A stretch of DNA of 64,000 nucleotides from assembly GCA_023135165.1 (NCBI GenBank), contig JAGLTS010000008.1:1-64000 (forward strand), given 5' to 3'. A program made the position numbers and the translations under genes. This DNA comes from Phycisphaerales bacterium (GTDB lineage Bacteria; Planctomycetota; Phycisphaerae; Phycisphaerales; JAGLTS01). Positions 9,356-19,100 of this stretch are shown here, piece after piece. A model generated the notes under the pieces. That model searched no databases. It was not told the origin of the DNA and saw only the letters and a program-made list of their open reading frames with translations. Numbering within the stretch: the first letter of the stretch is position 1; each line of letters opens with the position of its first letter.

Positions 9356-9709
9356 AGGCGGTCTCCTTGTACGGTGCGTCCGGCTGAACACGTCATGGTA
9401 TCGTTGAATCCCACCTCTCACCGGCGCGGATGATCAACCCGTCCCAAGTGATGGGAACCCATCGCGGCCTCACAGGCCGGTGACGCTCGTCAGCCTGCGG
9501 GCGGAAGCTCCATCATGTCATAGGATGCCACAGAATTGGGAGCAATGCCAGCGCTTTCTCGGACGCATTCGCCGATAGGCCCGTCAGCGAACCGTTCAGC
9601 ATGCGGTCGGGCAGGGGACGCGCAGCGAGGTGACGACGGAATTGCGAACGCGGGCCGCCACATGTTGTGACGGCCCGCGTATGAGTTTCGACGCCTGCTG
9701 GTGCGGCGC
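9356..9709 (-). repeat. Duplicated intergenic spacer, copy 1 (upstream of B)
   Basis: 354-base gap between copies B and C. It is clearly homologous along its length to 10631-10983 and 11896-12250, including the ribosome-binding site, a CACAGGCCGGTGACGCTC block and the terminator-like hairpin. Frame-shifting differences between copies argue against a conserved protein; it most likely carries a promoter/regulatory region for copy B plus the terminator of copy C. Confidence 0.85.
9648..9680 (-). terminator. Hairpin after pseudopilin copy C
   Basis: Perfect 10-bp inverted repeat, arms 9648-9657 and 9671-9680 (ACGCGGGCCG/CGGCCCGCGT) with a 13-base loop, 30 bases past the copy C stop codon. No strong T-run on the minus strand. 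Confidence 0.6.
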
Positions 9710-10630
9710 TTATGGATCATCCACGAGTTCGACGAAGTCCCACCACATGACCTGAACGCGCGTCTTGTAGTCTTCCTCCGTCCAGTACTTCTGCATGATG
9801 TTGGGGATGTTCGTCACATGCCCATCGTGGTACGCGATGTTGCCCGACCCGGCGGGATGGCGAATGGCGATGCGGTTGGACTCGCCGGGGTCGGCCGGGT
9901 GCGGGACATATGCGTGCACACCTGGAACGAAGACACTGTTGTCGATGCGAGAGACCTCATCCTCCTCGACAATATCCGCGGATTCAGATGGTGAGATGAG
10001 TCGGTCCGGATACAGGAAGGTCAGTGCTCTCGCCTCGGTCATGCCGCCGATCGTGACGAAGACCTTCTTGTCAAGGTCGTAGTAATCTGGAGGCCGCTGG
10101 TCGACCCCAGGTGGGTTGAACCACACCCGCGTGAACGTGGCGCCGGCTGACTGCTCATCCTCATCCGGCATGAGGAAGTTGCCGAATCGGCCACCATCTG
10201 GGTCCTCTCCGCCGGTATCGGTGTAGCGGATCAGCGGGTCGGCGGGACAGGTGAAGACATTCGCATCGCCGAGGTACTTGTCAAAGAAGCCGTTCATGAG
10301 CTTTGCTTGGCTCGCGGACACGCCTGCCGCTTCGCTGTCGAAGAGCCCCACCTCGGTGACCCATGCATTCCGAGCGTCGCCGCTGGCTGAGCTGGAGTCG
10401 CCACCCTTGCCCAGTCCGGGCATGCAGCTATGGTCGGTGATGTAGATCTGGTGCGCGGTGGCGTACTGCTTGAGGTGGCCCTGGCACTGCGCGCTCTGGC
10501 CTTGGCTTCTGGCCTTGCCCAGCGCCGGGAGCAGAATCCCGATCAAAAGCGCGATCACTGCGATCACGACGAGCAGTTCAATCAGGGTAAAGCCCCGCGA
10601 TCGCCGTGGCCTGATGTGGCTCAGTCTCAC
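9710..10630 (-). CDS. Pseudopilin-like protein, array copy C
   Basis: 306 residues, closely related to copies B, D and E over the whole length. The leader is basic (RLSHIRPRRSRG) followed by FTLIELLVVIAVIALL. The variable loop after PGLGKG is longest in this copy (a Ser/Ala/Asp-rich insertion of about 8 residues) and FDSEAAGVSASQ replaces the loop sequence of its neighbours. Conserved blocks TCPADPLIRYTDTGGE, ADIVEEDEVSRIDNSVFVPG and HPAGSGNIAYHDGHVTNI follow. GTG 10630 is the start, with AAGGAG at 10638-10643 and 7-base spacing. Probable inner-membrane-anchored pilin-like subunit after prepilin-peptidase cleavage. The near-identity to copy D suggests recent duplication. Confidence 0.86.
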   Translation of the reverse strand: MRLSHIRPRRSRGFTLIELLVVIAVIALLIGILLPALGKARSQGQSAQCQGHLKQYATAHQIYITDHSCMPGLGKGGDSSSASGDARNAWVTEVGLFDSEAAGVSASQAKLMNGFFDKYLGDANVFTCPADPLIRYTDTGGEDPDGGRFGNFLMPDEDEQSAGATFTRVWFNPPGVDQRPPDYYDLDKKVFVTIGGMTEARALTFLYPDRLISPSESADIVEEDEVSRIDNSVFVPGVHAYVPHPADPGESNRIAIRHPAGSGNIAYHDGHVTNIPNIMQKYWTEEDYKTRVQVMWWDFVELVDDP

Positions 10631-10983
10631 AGAGAGTCTCCTTGTACGATGCGTATCAGCCGAACGCGGCATGGTATCGTCAAATCCCACATCTCACCAG
10701 CGCGGATGGCCACGCGGTCGCGAGTGATGGAAACCCAACGCGGCCTCACAGGCCGGTGACGCTCTTCGGCCCGCAGGCGAAAGCTCCAGCATGTCGTCGG
10801 ATGCCTCAGGATTGGGGGCAATGCCAGCACTTTCTCGGACGTATTCGCAGACAGACCCGTCAGCGAGCCATTCAGCGTGCGGTCGGGCATGGGGATGCGC
10901 GGTGAGGTGACAGGGGAATTGCGAACGCGGGCCGCCACACATTGTGGCGACCCGCGTATGTGAGCGGTGCGTGCTGCCGGCTG
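10631..10983 (-). repeat. Duplicated intergenic spacer, copy 2 (upstream of C)
   Basis: 353-base gap between copies C and D, homologous to 9356-9709 and 11896-12250. It contains the copy D hairpin at one end and the copy C ribosome-binding site at the other. No independent gene is supported. Confidence 0.85.
10925..10957 (-). terminator. Hairpin after pseudopilin copy D
   Basis: Arms 10925-10939 and 10943-10957 pair over 15 bases with one mismatch and a 3-base loop, 27 bases past the copy D stop. It is the longest of the four related hairpins. Confidence 0.62.
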
Positions 10984-11895
10984 TTACGGGTTGGGATCGT
11001 CTTCCTCGACGAGTTCTCTGAACTGCCACCAGAAGATCAGAACTCGGCGAGCGTACTCCTCTTCCGTCCAGTACTTCTGCATGATGTTGGGGATGTTGGT
11101 CACATGCCCATCGTGATACGCGATGTTGCCCGACCCGGCGGGGTGGCGGATGGCGATCCGGTTGGATTCGCCGGGCTCGGCCGGGTGCGGGTCGAATGCG
11201 TGGTCAGCCGGGACGAAGACGCTGTTGTCGATGCGGGAGACCTCATCCTCCTCCACAATGTCTGCGGACTCGGATGGCGAGATGAGCCGATCCGGATACA
11301 GGAAGATCAGACTCTTCGCCTCGGTTATGCCGCCGATCGTGACAAACACCTTCTTGGCCAAGTCGTAGTAGTCCGGCGGCCGGTCGTCGCCCGGGTTGAA
11401 CCACACGCGTGTGAACGTGGCGCCGGATGACTGCTCATCCTCATCCGGCATGAGGAAGTTGCCGTATCGGCCGCCGAAATCATTCTCACCGCCGGTCTCG
11501 GTGTAGCGAATCAGCGGGTCCGCGGGACAGGAGAAGACATCCGCATCACCGAGGTACTTGTCGAAAAAACCGTTCATGAGTTTCATCTGCGAGGGTTCGA
11601 CCCCTGCAACATCGCTGTCGAAGAGACCCACCTCGGTGACCCACCTGTTGCTGAGTCCCCCGGTGTCGCCCTTGCCTAGGCCGGGCATGCAGCCGTGGTC
11701 GGTGATGTAGATCTGGTGTGCCGTGGCGTACTGCTTGAGGTGGCCCTGGCACTGCGCGCTCTGGCCCTGGCTCCTGGCCTTGCCCAGCGCTGGGAGCAGA
11801 ATCCCGATGAGCAGCGCGATCACTGCGATGACGACGAGCAGTTCGATGAGCGTGAACCCCTGCAGGTGTCGTGGTCTGATGCGGTTCCGTCTCAC
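10984..11895 (-). CDS. Pseudopilin-like protein, array copy D
   Basis: 303 residues. Leader RRNRIRPRHLQG then FTLIELLVVIAVIALL. It shares with copy C the long block from GNFLMPDEDEQS through the DIVEEDEVSRIDNSVF segment and the HPAGSGNIAYHDGHVTNI end, and shares the C-terminal FWWQFRELVEE tail type with copy E. Start GTG 11895 has AAGGAG at 11903-11908 with 7-base spacing, identical in layout to copies B and C. Two cysteines (residue about 50 in AQCQGH and about 120 in FSCPAD) are conserved in all five copies and could form a disulfide once exported. Function as a pseudopilin is inferred from the N-terminus only. Confidence 0.86.
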   Translation of the reverse strand: MRRNRIRPRHLQGFTLIELLVVIAVIALLIGILLPALGKARSQGQSAQCQGHLKQYATAHQIYITDHGCMPGLGKGDTGGLSNRWVTEVGLFDSDVAGVEPSQMKLMNGFFDKYLGDADVFSCPADPLIRYTETGGENDFGGRYGNFLMPDEDEQSSGATFTRVWFNPGDDRPPDYYDLAKKVFVTIGGITEAKSLIFLYPDRLISPSESADIVEEDEVSRIDNSVFVPADHAFDPHPAEPGESNRIAIRHPAGSGNIAYHDGHVTNIPNIMQKYWTEEEYARRVLIFWWQFRELVEEDDPNP

Positions 11896-12250
11896 AGGTG
11901 GTCTCCTTGTACGGTGCGTCCAGTTGAACACGTCATGGTATCGTCGAATCCCACCTCTCGCCGGTGCTGCGGATGATCAACCGGTCGTGGGTGATGGGAA
12001 CCCAGTGCAACCTTACAGGCCGGTGACGCTCTTCGGCCCGCAGGCGGAAGCTCCAGCATGTCGTAGGATGCCTCAGGATTGGGGACAATGCCAGCACTTT
12101 CTCGGACACATTTGCCGACACGCCCGTCAGCGATCCGCTCAGCGTGCGATCGGGCAGGGAACGCGAGGCGAGGTGACAAGGGAAAATGCGAACGCGGGCC
12201 GCCACGCATTGTGACGGCCCGCGTATGTGAACAGTGCGTATTGCCCGTCG
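11896..12250 (-). repeat. Duplicated intergenic spacer, copy 3 (upstream of D)
   Basis: 355-base gap between copies D and E, homologous to the two preceding spacers. Because the sequence upstream of copy E is unrelated, the spacer was duplicated together with the gene to its left. Confidence 0.85.
12192..12224 (-). terminator. Hairpin after pseudopilin copy E
   Basis: Perfect 10-bp arms 12192-12201 and 12215-12224 with a 13-base loop, 27 bases past the copy E stop; same arm sequence as the hairpin after copy C. Confidence 0.6.
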
Positions 12251-13171
12251 TTACGGGCCGGGGTCTTCTTCGTCCTCGACCAGTTCTCTGAACTGCCACC
12301 AGAGGATCTGGACTCGGCGAGCGTACTCCTCCTCCGTCCAGTACTTCTGCATCATGTTGGCGATGTTCGTCACATGCCCATCGTGATACGCGATGTTGCC
12401 CGACCCTGCGGGATGGCGAATGGCGATGCGGTTGGACGTGCCGGGGTCGGCTGGATGCGGGACGTATGCGTGCTCACCCGGGACGAAGAGGCTGTTGTCG
12501 ATGCGGGAGACTTCATCCTCCTCAACAATGTCCGCGCTTTCGGATGGTGAGATGAGCCGATCCGGATACATGAACAACAGGCTTCTCGCCTCGGTTATCC
12601 CGCCAATGGTGACGAACACTTTCTTTTTGAGGTCGTAGTAGTCCGGCGGCCGATCATCGCCCGAACCCCCGGACCCGGCCGGATTGAACCACACGCGTGT
12701 GAACGTGGCGCCGGCTGACCGCTCATCCTCATCCGGCATGAGGAAGTTGCCGTATCGGCCGCCCCAATCATCCTCACTACCGGTGTCGGTGTAGCGAATC
12801 TTCGGGTCGGCGGGGCAGGAGAAGACCTCCGCATCGCCGAGGTACTTGTCGAAGAAACCGTTCATGAGCTTGATCTGCCCGGGCTCGACTGGCGCAGCAT
12901 CGCTGTAGAAGAGACCCACCTCGGTGTTCCACCTGTTCCCATCGCCTCCCCCAGCGTCGCCCTTGCCCAAACCGGGCAGGCAACCGTGGTCGGTGATGTA
13001 GATCTGATGCGCGGTGGCGTACTGCTTCAGGTGGCCCTGGCACTGCGCGCTCTGGCCCTGGCTTCGGGCCTTGCCCAGCGCCGGGAGCAGAATCCCGATG
13101 AGCAGCGCAATCACTGCGATCACGACGAGCAGTTCGATCAGGGTGAAGCCCTGGCGTAATGATCTCTTCAT
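12251..13171 (-). CDS. Pseudopilin-like protein, array copy E (first gene of the array)
   Basis: 306 residues with a short leader (MKRSLRQG) then FTLIELLVVIAVIALL. It is the most upstream copy in the direction of transcription and the only one of B-E with an ATG start; AAGGAG lies at 13182-13187 with 10-base spacing. Its leader and upstream DNA differ from those of B-D, so it marks the edge of the amplified segment. The body carries the array signatures, with a Gly/Ser insertion (GSGGSGDDRPPDYYDL) in the WFN region and LFYSDAAPVEPGQ in the variable loop. The C-terminus ends in an acidic tail like that of copy B. Likely a prepilin-peptidase substrate anchored in the inner membrane. Confidence 0.86.
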   Translation of the reverse strand: MKRSLRQGFTLIELLVVIAVIALLIGILLPALGKARSQGQSAQCQGHLKQYATAHQIYITDHGCLPGLGKGDAGGGDGNRWNTEVGLFYSDAAPVEPGQIKLMNGFFDKYLGDAEVFSCPADPKIRYTDTGSEDDWGGRYGNFLMPDEDERSAGATFTRVWFNPAGSGGSGDDRPPDYYDLKKKVFVTIGGITEARSLLFMYPDRLISPSESADIVEEDEVSRIDNSLFVPGEHAYVPHPADPGTSNRIAIRHPAGSGNIAYHDGHVTNIANMMQKYWTEEEYARRVQILWWQFRELVEDEEDPGP

Positions 13172-13465
13172 GGTCCGGTATCTCCTTGCAATAGGAAGGG
13201 CGCACACCTCTCAACGGGGACAGCACAACCCTATGTCCTCTTCGCCCGTTTGCCGGATGCGGTTCCAGCAATCAGGCGATGCCTGCCGCGTTCCCGGCGG
13301 AACTCCGCCCGGTGTGCAGCAGCAGCATTGTAGTACGCAAGCATGCCTGACACGCCGCCTCGGGCCAGGCCTTTTTCGTGAATCAGTGGAGTTGTGCAGC
13401 GAGGGCTTGTTGTGATTGGGTTCTGTTTGGCATACACATTCACCTGCGTCGATCGATCCGCAGCG

Positions 13466-14503
13466 CTACCGCTCGCAGTCCAGCACGATCTTGATCCCCT
13501 CACCCGATTGCATCAGCGCGAAGCCCCGGGCGAACTCCTCGAACGGCAGCTCGTGCGTGATGATGGCGTCGAGTTCGAGTCGGCCGGAGAGAAGCAGTTC
13601 CTGCATCTGGTACCACGTTTGGAACATCCGCCGACCGTTGACGCCGATGATCGTCGCCGCCTTGAAGATGACCTCGTTGGCGAGGTCGAACTCGATGGGT
13701 CGGCCGGGCAGGCCGAGCAGCGCAGCCCGTCCGCCTGGTCGAAGCGATGCGAACCCCTGGTGGATGCCCGCAGCGATGCCTGACATTTCGAGCAGGACGT
13801 CGACGCCCTCGCCTCGCGTCGTCTCCTTCACCTGCTGTATCCACGCGTCATCCCTGGCGTCGAAAGCCTCGACGGCGCCGAGCTGCCTTGCCAGGTCCAG
13901 TCGGCGTGTGTTGACATCGGTGACAAAGATGCGCGTCGCCCCCGCCGCCTTGGCGACGGTGACAGCCATCAGCCCGATGATCCCCACGCCCGTGATCAGA
14001 ACCGTCTTGCCTGACACATCGCCCATCATCACCGTATGCACCGCGTTGCCGAGCGGGTCGAAGACCGCTGCGATCTTGTCGGGGATCGACGGATGGACCG
14101 GCCAGACGTTGCGGGCGGGCAGGCTCAGGTAGTCGGCAAAGCACCCGTCGCGGTCGATGCCGATGATGCTGACGTTCGTGCAGATGTGCATGTTGCCGGT
14201 TCGGCAGAGCGAGCACTGTCCGCATCCGATGTGTCCTTCACCACTGACGCGATCGCCGACCGCGATTCCCTGGACCTCATCGCCGACTTCTTCGACGATG
14301 CCGACGAACTCGTGGCCGATCACCGTACCGATCGGGACACGGCCCGACGCCCATTCATCCCACTCCCAGATGTGTCGGTCGGTGCCGCAGATTCCCGTCT
14401 TGTGGATCTTGATAAGCACATCGTTGTGGCCGATCGTCGGCACGGGACGATCGGTAAAAAGCTCCATTCCCTCAGCATCGTGGGACTTGACAAGGCATCG
14501 CAT
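13466..14503 (-). CDS. tdh: L-threonine 3-dehydrogenase
   Basis: Zinc-dependent medium-chain dehydrogenase of 345 residues that oxidises L-threonine with NAD+ to 2-amino-3-oxobutyrate, normally passed to 2-amino-3-ketobutyrate CoA ligase to give glycine and acetyl-CoA. Catalytic-zinc ligands are visible: C39, H64 and E65, with T41 and H44 of the proton relay (GICGTDRHIWEWDEW is characteristic of Tdh rather than sorbitol dehydrogenases). A structural zinc site is C94, C97, C100 and C108. The Rossmann motif GVGIIGLMA lies near residue 172. The length matches E. coli Tdh (341). No kbl gene is adjacent. It is divergent from the RND efflux pair across 280 bases in which no gene is seen. Confidence 0.94.
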   Translation of the reverse strand: MRCLVKSHDAEGMELFTDRPVPTIGHNDVLIKIHKTGICGTDRHIWEWDEWASGRVPIGTVIGHEFVGIVEEVGDEVQGIAVGDRVSGEGHIGCGQCSLCRTGNMHICTNVSIIGIDRDGCFADYLSLPARNVWPVHPSIPDKIAAVFDPLGNAVHTVMMGDVSGKTVLITGVGIIGLMAVTVAKAAGATRIFVTDVNTRRLDLARQLGAVEAFDARDDAWIQQVKETTRGEGVDVLLEMSGIAAGIHQGFASLRPGGRAALLGLPGRPIEFDLANEVIFKAATIIGVNGRRMFQTWYQMQELLLSGRLELDAIITHELPFEEFARGFALMQSGEGIKIVLDCER

Positions 14504-14783
14504 GGGCGGATCCCTGGAAAGGTGTGGGTGCGGAAAAGGCTGCCGACGACAGCGGAGCGTAGTTTAGCATTTCGCGCCATGGGCACTGCGATCTGTACGC
14601 GCCGTGGGAGGAGGACGAAGAGGCGCGCGAAGTTCCGCCTATCGGACGAGTGGGGCTTACCTAAGCGAACTGACCGGCCGATGGATGGTGTGCTGGGACC
14701 ACTGTCCCGGCTGGCGTCTGTGCGCCGTGCCCGGGCGGGCTTGGCCGGATGGATCGACGTGCGTTTCGAGAGGATGGACAAGC

Positions 14784-16133
14784 GTGAGCAGATCCGTGCT
14801 TCCCTGGCGGTGGATACTTCCCGCAGCGATCATCGTGGTCGGGGCGGCGGCGGCGGGGTTGCTGCTGCGAGGCGATCCGGCGCCGCAGGCAAGAGCTGCG
14901 GGCGATGCGGGACGCGTCGTGCGATACGTCGTTGCCGAGCGCCGGAACGTGCGCGCCGAGCTGCGCGGGTACGGCAACGTCAAGCCGGCGAGGACGTGGA
15001 CAGCCGTGGCGCAGGTCGTGGGCAAGGTCACGTACAAGCACACTGAGCTTGAGCCGGGTCAGCCGGTTCTCGCGGGCACGGTGCTGCTGCGCATTGACCG
15101 GCACGAGTATGAACTGACGCTCAAGCAGTACGAGGCGACGCACGCCCAGGCTGAACAAGCAGTCGCGCAGCTTCAGCAGGAGCAGCGGAACCTGGAGCGC
15201 AACCGGGCGATCATTGAGGAACAGCTCCAGATCGCGGAGGCTGAACTTCAACGCGCGCGCGAAGCGTTCGACAGACAGGCGGCAAATCGCAACGATGTTG
15301 ACGCCCGGGAGCAGCAGGTGCTTTCCCATCGTGCGGAACTCGCTACGACGCAGAACGCGCTGGATCTGCTCCCCGCGCGCAGCGCGGAGCAGCAGGCGGT
15401 GCTCGAAGCCGCCGTTGCCGCAATCGACAAGGCGAAACTCGACATCGACCGCTGCACCGTGACGGCTCCGTTCACCGGGCGAGTCCGCACCGTTGATGTC
15501 GAGGAAGGCCAAAACATCCGCCTCGGCGATGAAATGGTCGAGCTGTTCGGCGTGGATCAGGCGGAGCTGCACTGCCAGGTTTCGCTCGATGATTTGAAAT
15601 ACTGGTTGCCTGAAGAACTGCTCTCACCGCTCGAAACGGGCATGCTCGGTCAACCTTGGACGACGGCCGGCGGACCGATTCAAGGCGAGGTGGTTCTCGC
15701 GACGACCGATCGTGACATCCGTTGGGCGGGTGAGTTGGATCGGTTCCTCGGCGAGTTGGACCCCTTCACGCGCATGCTGACGGTCGTGATCCGCGTCGAT
15801 AATCCGTATGCGAACCTCGGTCGTGCGGATCGGCCTCCGCTCGTCGAGGGGATGTTCTGTGAAGGCGTCCTGCGAGGTCGGCTGCACGAACAGGTCTTCC
15901 CGATTCCCAATCGGGCGATGCACGACGGGCATGTGTATCTGATCAACGCCGTCGGCGAGCTTGAGATTCGGCCCGTCGGTGTGCGATTCACTCAGGGCAA
16001 CGTGGCCATCGTCGATGAAGGGCTTGTCGACGGCGACCGTGTGGTGACGACCGATCTCTTCCCCGCGATCGCAGGCATGAAACTGCGCGGCGAGCGCGAT
16101 GACAGCCCGGTGATCGCCGAGGTGCAGCCGTGA
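14784..16133 (+). CDS. RND efflux periplasmic adaptor (HlyD/MexA family)
   Basis: 449-residue membrane-fusion protein that would link the inner-membrane pump encoded next to an outer-membrane channel. One N-terminal membrane segment (about residues 8-29), a lipoyl/barrel-sandwich half (VGKVTYKHTELEPGQPV), a long alpha hairpin rich in Gln/Glu/Ala (about 120-230), the second lipoyl half (TVTAPFTGRVRTVDVEEGQ) and a C-terminal beta-barrel/membrane-proximal domain are all present in order. GTG 14784 is chosen because GAGAGGA lies 9 bases upstream and the membrane segment follows at once; the frame extends further upstream but without sense. The stop codon overlaps the GTG of the pump gene by 4 bases, so the two are translationally coupled. 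Confidence 0.9.
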   Translation: MSRSVLPWRWILPAAIIVVGAAAAGLLLRGDPAPQARAAGDAGRVVRYVVAERRNVRAELRGYGNVKPARTWTAVAQVVGKVTYKHTELEPGQPVLAGTVLLRIDRHEYELTLKQYEATHAQAEQAVAQLQQEQRNLERNRAIIEEQLQIAEAELQRAREAFDRQAANRNDVDAREQQVLSHRAELATTQNALDLLPARSAEQQAVLEAAVAAIDKAKLDIDRCTVTAPFTGRVRTVDVEEGQNIRLGDEMVELFGVDQAELHCQVSLDDLKYWLPEELLSPLETGMLGQPWTTAGGPIQGEVVLATTDRDIRWAGELDRFLGELDPFTRMLTVVIRVDNPYANLGRADRPPLVEGMFCEGVLRGRLHEQVFPIPNRAMHDGHVYLINAVGELEIRPVGVRFTQGNVAIVDEGLVDGDRVVTTDLFPAIAGMKLRGERDDSPVIAEVQP

Positions 16134-19100
16134 TCCGCTATCTCGCTGCCCATCGAACGGCTGCGACACTGCTGATGCTCGCCATTGTGCTGCTCGGCGT
16201 GCATGGCGTGCGCCAAATGCGCCGTGAGACCTTCCCGGACTTCTCATCGGACATCGTGGCGACGGACCTGTCCTACCCCGGCGCAGCGGCGGCCGAGATC
16301 GAGCAGAACATCGTCTTCAAGATCGAAGACGCGGTCGATGGGATCGACGGCATCGAAGAGATCACATCCGTCGCGCGCGATGGCTTCTGCACCGTCCGCG
16401 CCAAGGTGCTCGACGGCTACGACGCACGCTCCGTCCAGCTTGATATCCAGAACGAGATCGACCGGATCGATACGTTCCCGGCTGACGCGAATGATCCGAT
16501 CGTCTACGAACTCAAGCAGCCCGACCGTGTGCTGAGCTTGGCGATCCACGGTGACGTGCCGCCGCAGCAGCTTGAGATTATCGCTGAACGTGTAAAGGAC
16601 CGTCTCGTCGCGTCGCCTGTAATCTCGCTCGCGGAGGTGACGGGGTTCAGCGAGCATCAGGTCCGCGTAGAGTTGCGCCACGAAGCGCTGATGCAGTGGG
16701 GATTGTCGACACGGGACATCGCTGAGGCCATCGCAGCGGGCAGTGTGGACATGCCGGTCGGGTCAGTGCGGAGCATCGCCGGCAAGACGACGATTCGCGT
16801 GACCGATCAGAGCAGGTGCGCTGACGACTTCCGCAACATCGTCGTTGTGACATCGCCGCGCGGCGGGCTGATTCGCCTCGGCGATGTGGCGGCCGTGACG
16901 GATACATACGACGAGTCGGACCGCTACGTGCGCTTCGATAGGCAACGCGCCGCAGTGATCCACGTGAACGCAACGGAGACGGAGGACTCGCTGCGCATCG
17001 CTGCGGAAGTCGAGCGGATCATGGCCGATCTGCACGCTGAGGGTGTGATTCCACGCGGGATCGAGGCGGCGACGTGGGGCAACCTCGCCGAGGCGGTCGA
17101 GAGTCGGCTTGATCTGCTCATCGACAACGGCATGATCGGGTTTGTGCTTGTGCTGCTCACACTGGCGCTCTTCCTGAACATCCGTGTGGCGTTCTGGGTC
17201 GCGATGGGGATTCCCGTGTCGTTCCTCGGCACGATCTTCGCCATGCACCTGCTCGGCCACACGCTGAACATGATTACCATGTTCTCGCTCGTCCTTGCCC
17301 TGGGCATCATCGTTGACGACGCGATCGTCCTCAGCGAAAACATCTACGTGCGTTACCGCAACGGCGACAGCGCGCTCAAAGCGGTTGTGCTCGGCGTGCG
17401 CGATGTATGGGTCGGCGTGACGGCGTCGATGCTCACAACCGTCGCTGCGTTTCTACCACTGCTCTTTATGACCGGCGACATCGGCAAGACGTTGTGCGTG
17501 ATGCCGATCGGCGTGCTCATCGCGCTGACGATCTCGCTCTTTGAGGGGTTCTTCATCCTTCCGAACCATCTGCGACATTCGCTCAACGGTGTGGATGTGG
17601 ATCGGCCGACGCGCGTGCGAGCAGCGCTGGATGGGCTGCTGGATGGCGTCGTGCAACGGTATTACAAACCCACACTTCGCGCTGCCCTGCGTCATCGGTA
17701 TGCATCCATCGCGGGCGCTTTCACGCTCTTTCTCGTGAGCGCCGCATACGTCGCATCGGGCAGGCTCGAGTTCACACCTTTCCCCAAGCTCGATGGAAAC
17801 GTCATTCAGGCGGAGGTGATCCTCCCAGCCGGGACGCACATCTCCGTTGCCGAGAAGGTCGCGGATCGGCTGGAAGAGGGGCTGGTCGCCATCAGCCGGG
17901 ACCCGAGTTTTCGCCAAGATGACGGCAAGGGCGTGATCGAGCACGTCATGGTCCAGTTCGGAAGCATCCCCAGCGCGGGCGTCGGAGCCGTCGAAGCGGA
18001 TGAAACCGGGTCGCACGTCCTCACCGTCATCGCCGAACTGCGCAAGTCCGAAGACCGCAACCACACGGCTGACCAGATCATCAGCGCATGGCGTAGCTTC
18101 ACAATCGACATACCCGAAATCGTCAGTATTCGATACAAACAGCAGCAGATCAACCCCGGCGGCCAACCCGTCGAGATCGAACTGTCGGGAACGGATCTGG
18201 ATCAACTCAAGGAAGCCGCGTTCGCGCTGCGCAATCACCTCGCGAACATTCCGGGCTTGTCGGATGCCGATGACAACCTCCGCATCGGTGCGACCGAAGC
18301 AAAGGTGCGCCTGCGCGATGCAGCCCGACCGCTCGGCTTGACGAGCCTCGGCGTCGCGTCGCAGCTCCGCGCTGCGTTCCACGGCGAGACGGCGCAGGAA
18401 TTCCAGCGAGGGCGCGACACGGTCGAGGTGCGCGTTCTGTTCGACGACCGCGACCGCGCAAGTGATACGGATCTTCGCGGTTTTCGTGTCGTTCTGCCCA
18501 ACGGCAAGCTCATTCCGCTCAGCGAGGTCGCGGACATCGAGACGACGCGCGGCTACGCGCAGATCCACCGCAAGGACCGCCGCCGCACGGTGACGGTGAC
18601 GGCGCAACTTGACGAAGAGCTCAACAACGCGGCGAAGATCGCTGCCGACCTGCGCGCTGAGTTCCTTCCGCAACTCGAAGCGAACTTCCACATCAACGCG
18701 CGCGTGGCTGGTCAGACGGCTGAGGCTGAGCAAACGGCCAAGTCGATCGAACTTGGCTTCCTCGCTGGGATCGCGATCATCTACTTCCTGCTCGCATGGG
18801 TGTTCTCAAGCTACGCCATGCCGCTCATCGTGATGGCGGCGATTCCGCTCGGGTTCATCGGCGCGGTGTTCGGCCACGTCATCATGGGCTTCGACCTGAC
18901 CATGCCTTCGCTCGTCGGTTTCGTCAGCCTGTCGGGCATCGTCATCAACGACTCGGTGATTCTGCTGCAAACGCTGCGCAAACGCGAGCGGGAGGGGGCG
19001 TCGGTCTTCGACGCGGCGCACGGGGCGGGTGTGAGCCGATTCCGCGCGGTGACACTGACGAGCATCACAACCATCGCCGGGCTTCTTCCCATGCTGCTCG

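Noticed and set aside
8417-9433. Long open frames on the plus strand opposite every pseudopilin gene, repeated in each copy
   Set aside because: They are antisense shadows of the array genes with high-GC codon bias; the minus-strand frame has the prepilin signal, the ribosome-binding site and conserved motifs.
9490-12214. Similar short frames (VRESAGI-type peptides) in the three array spacers
   Set aside because: They look conserved only because the spacer DNA was duplicated. Frames shift between copies and no start has a ribosome-binding site.
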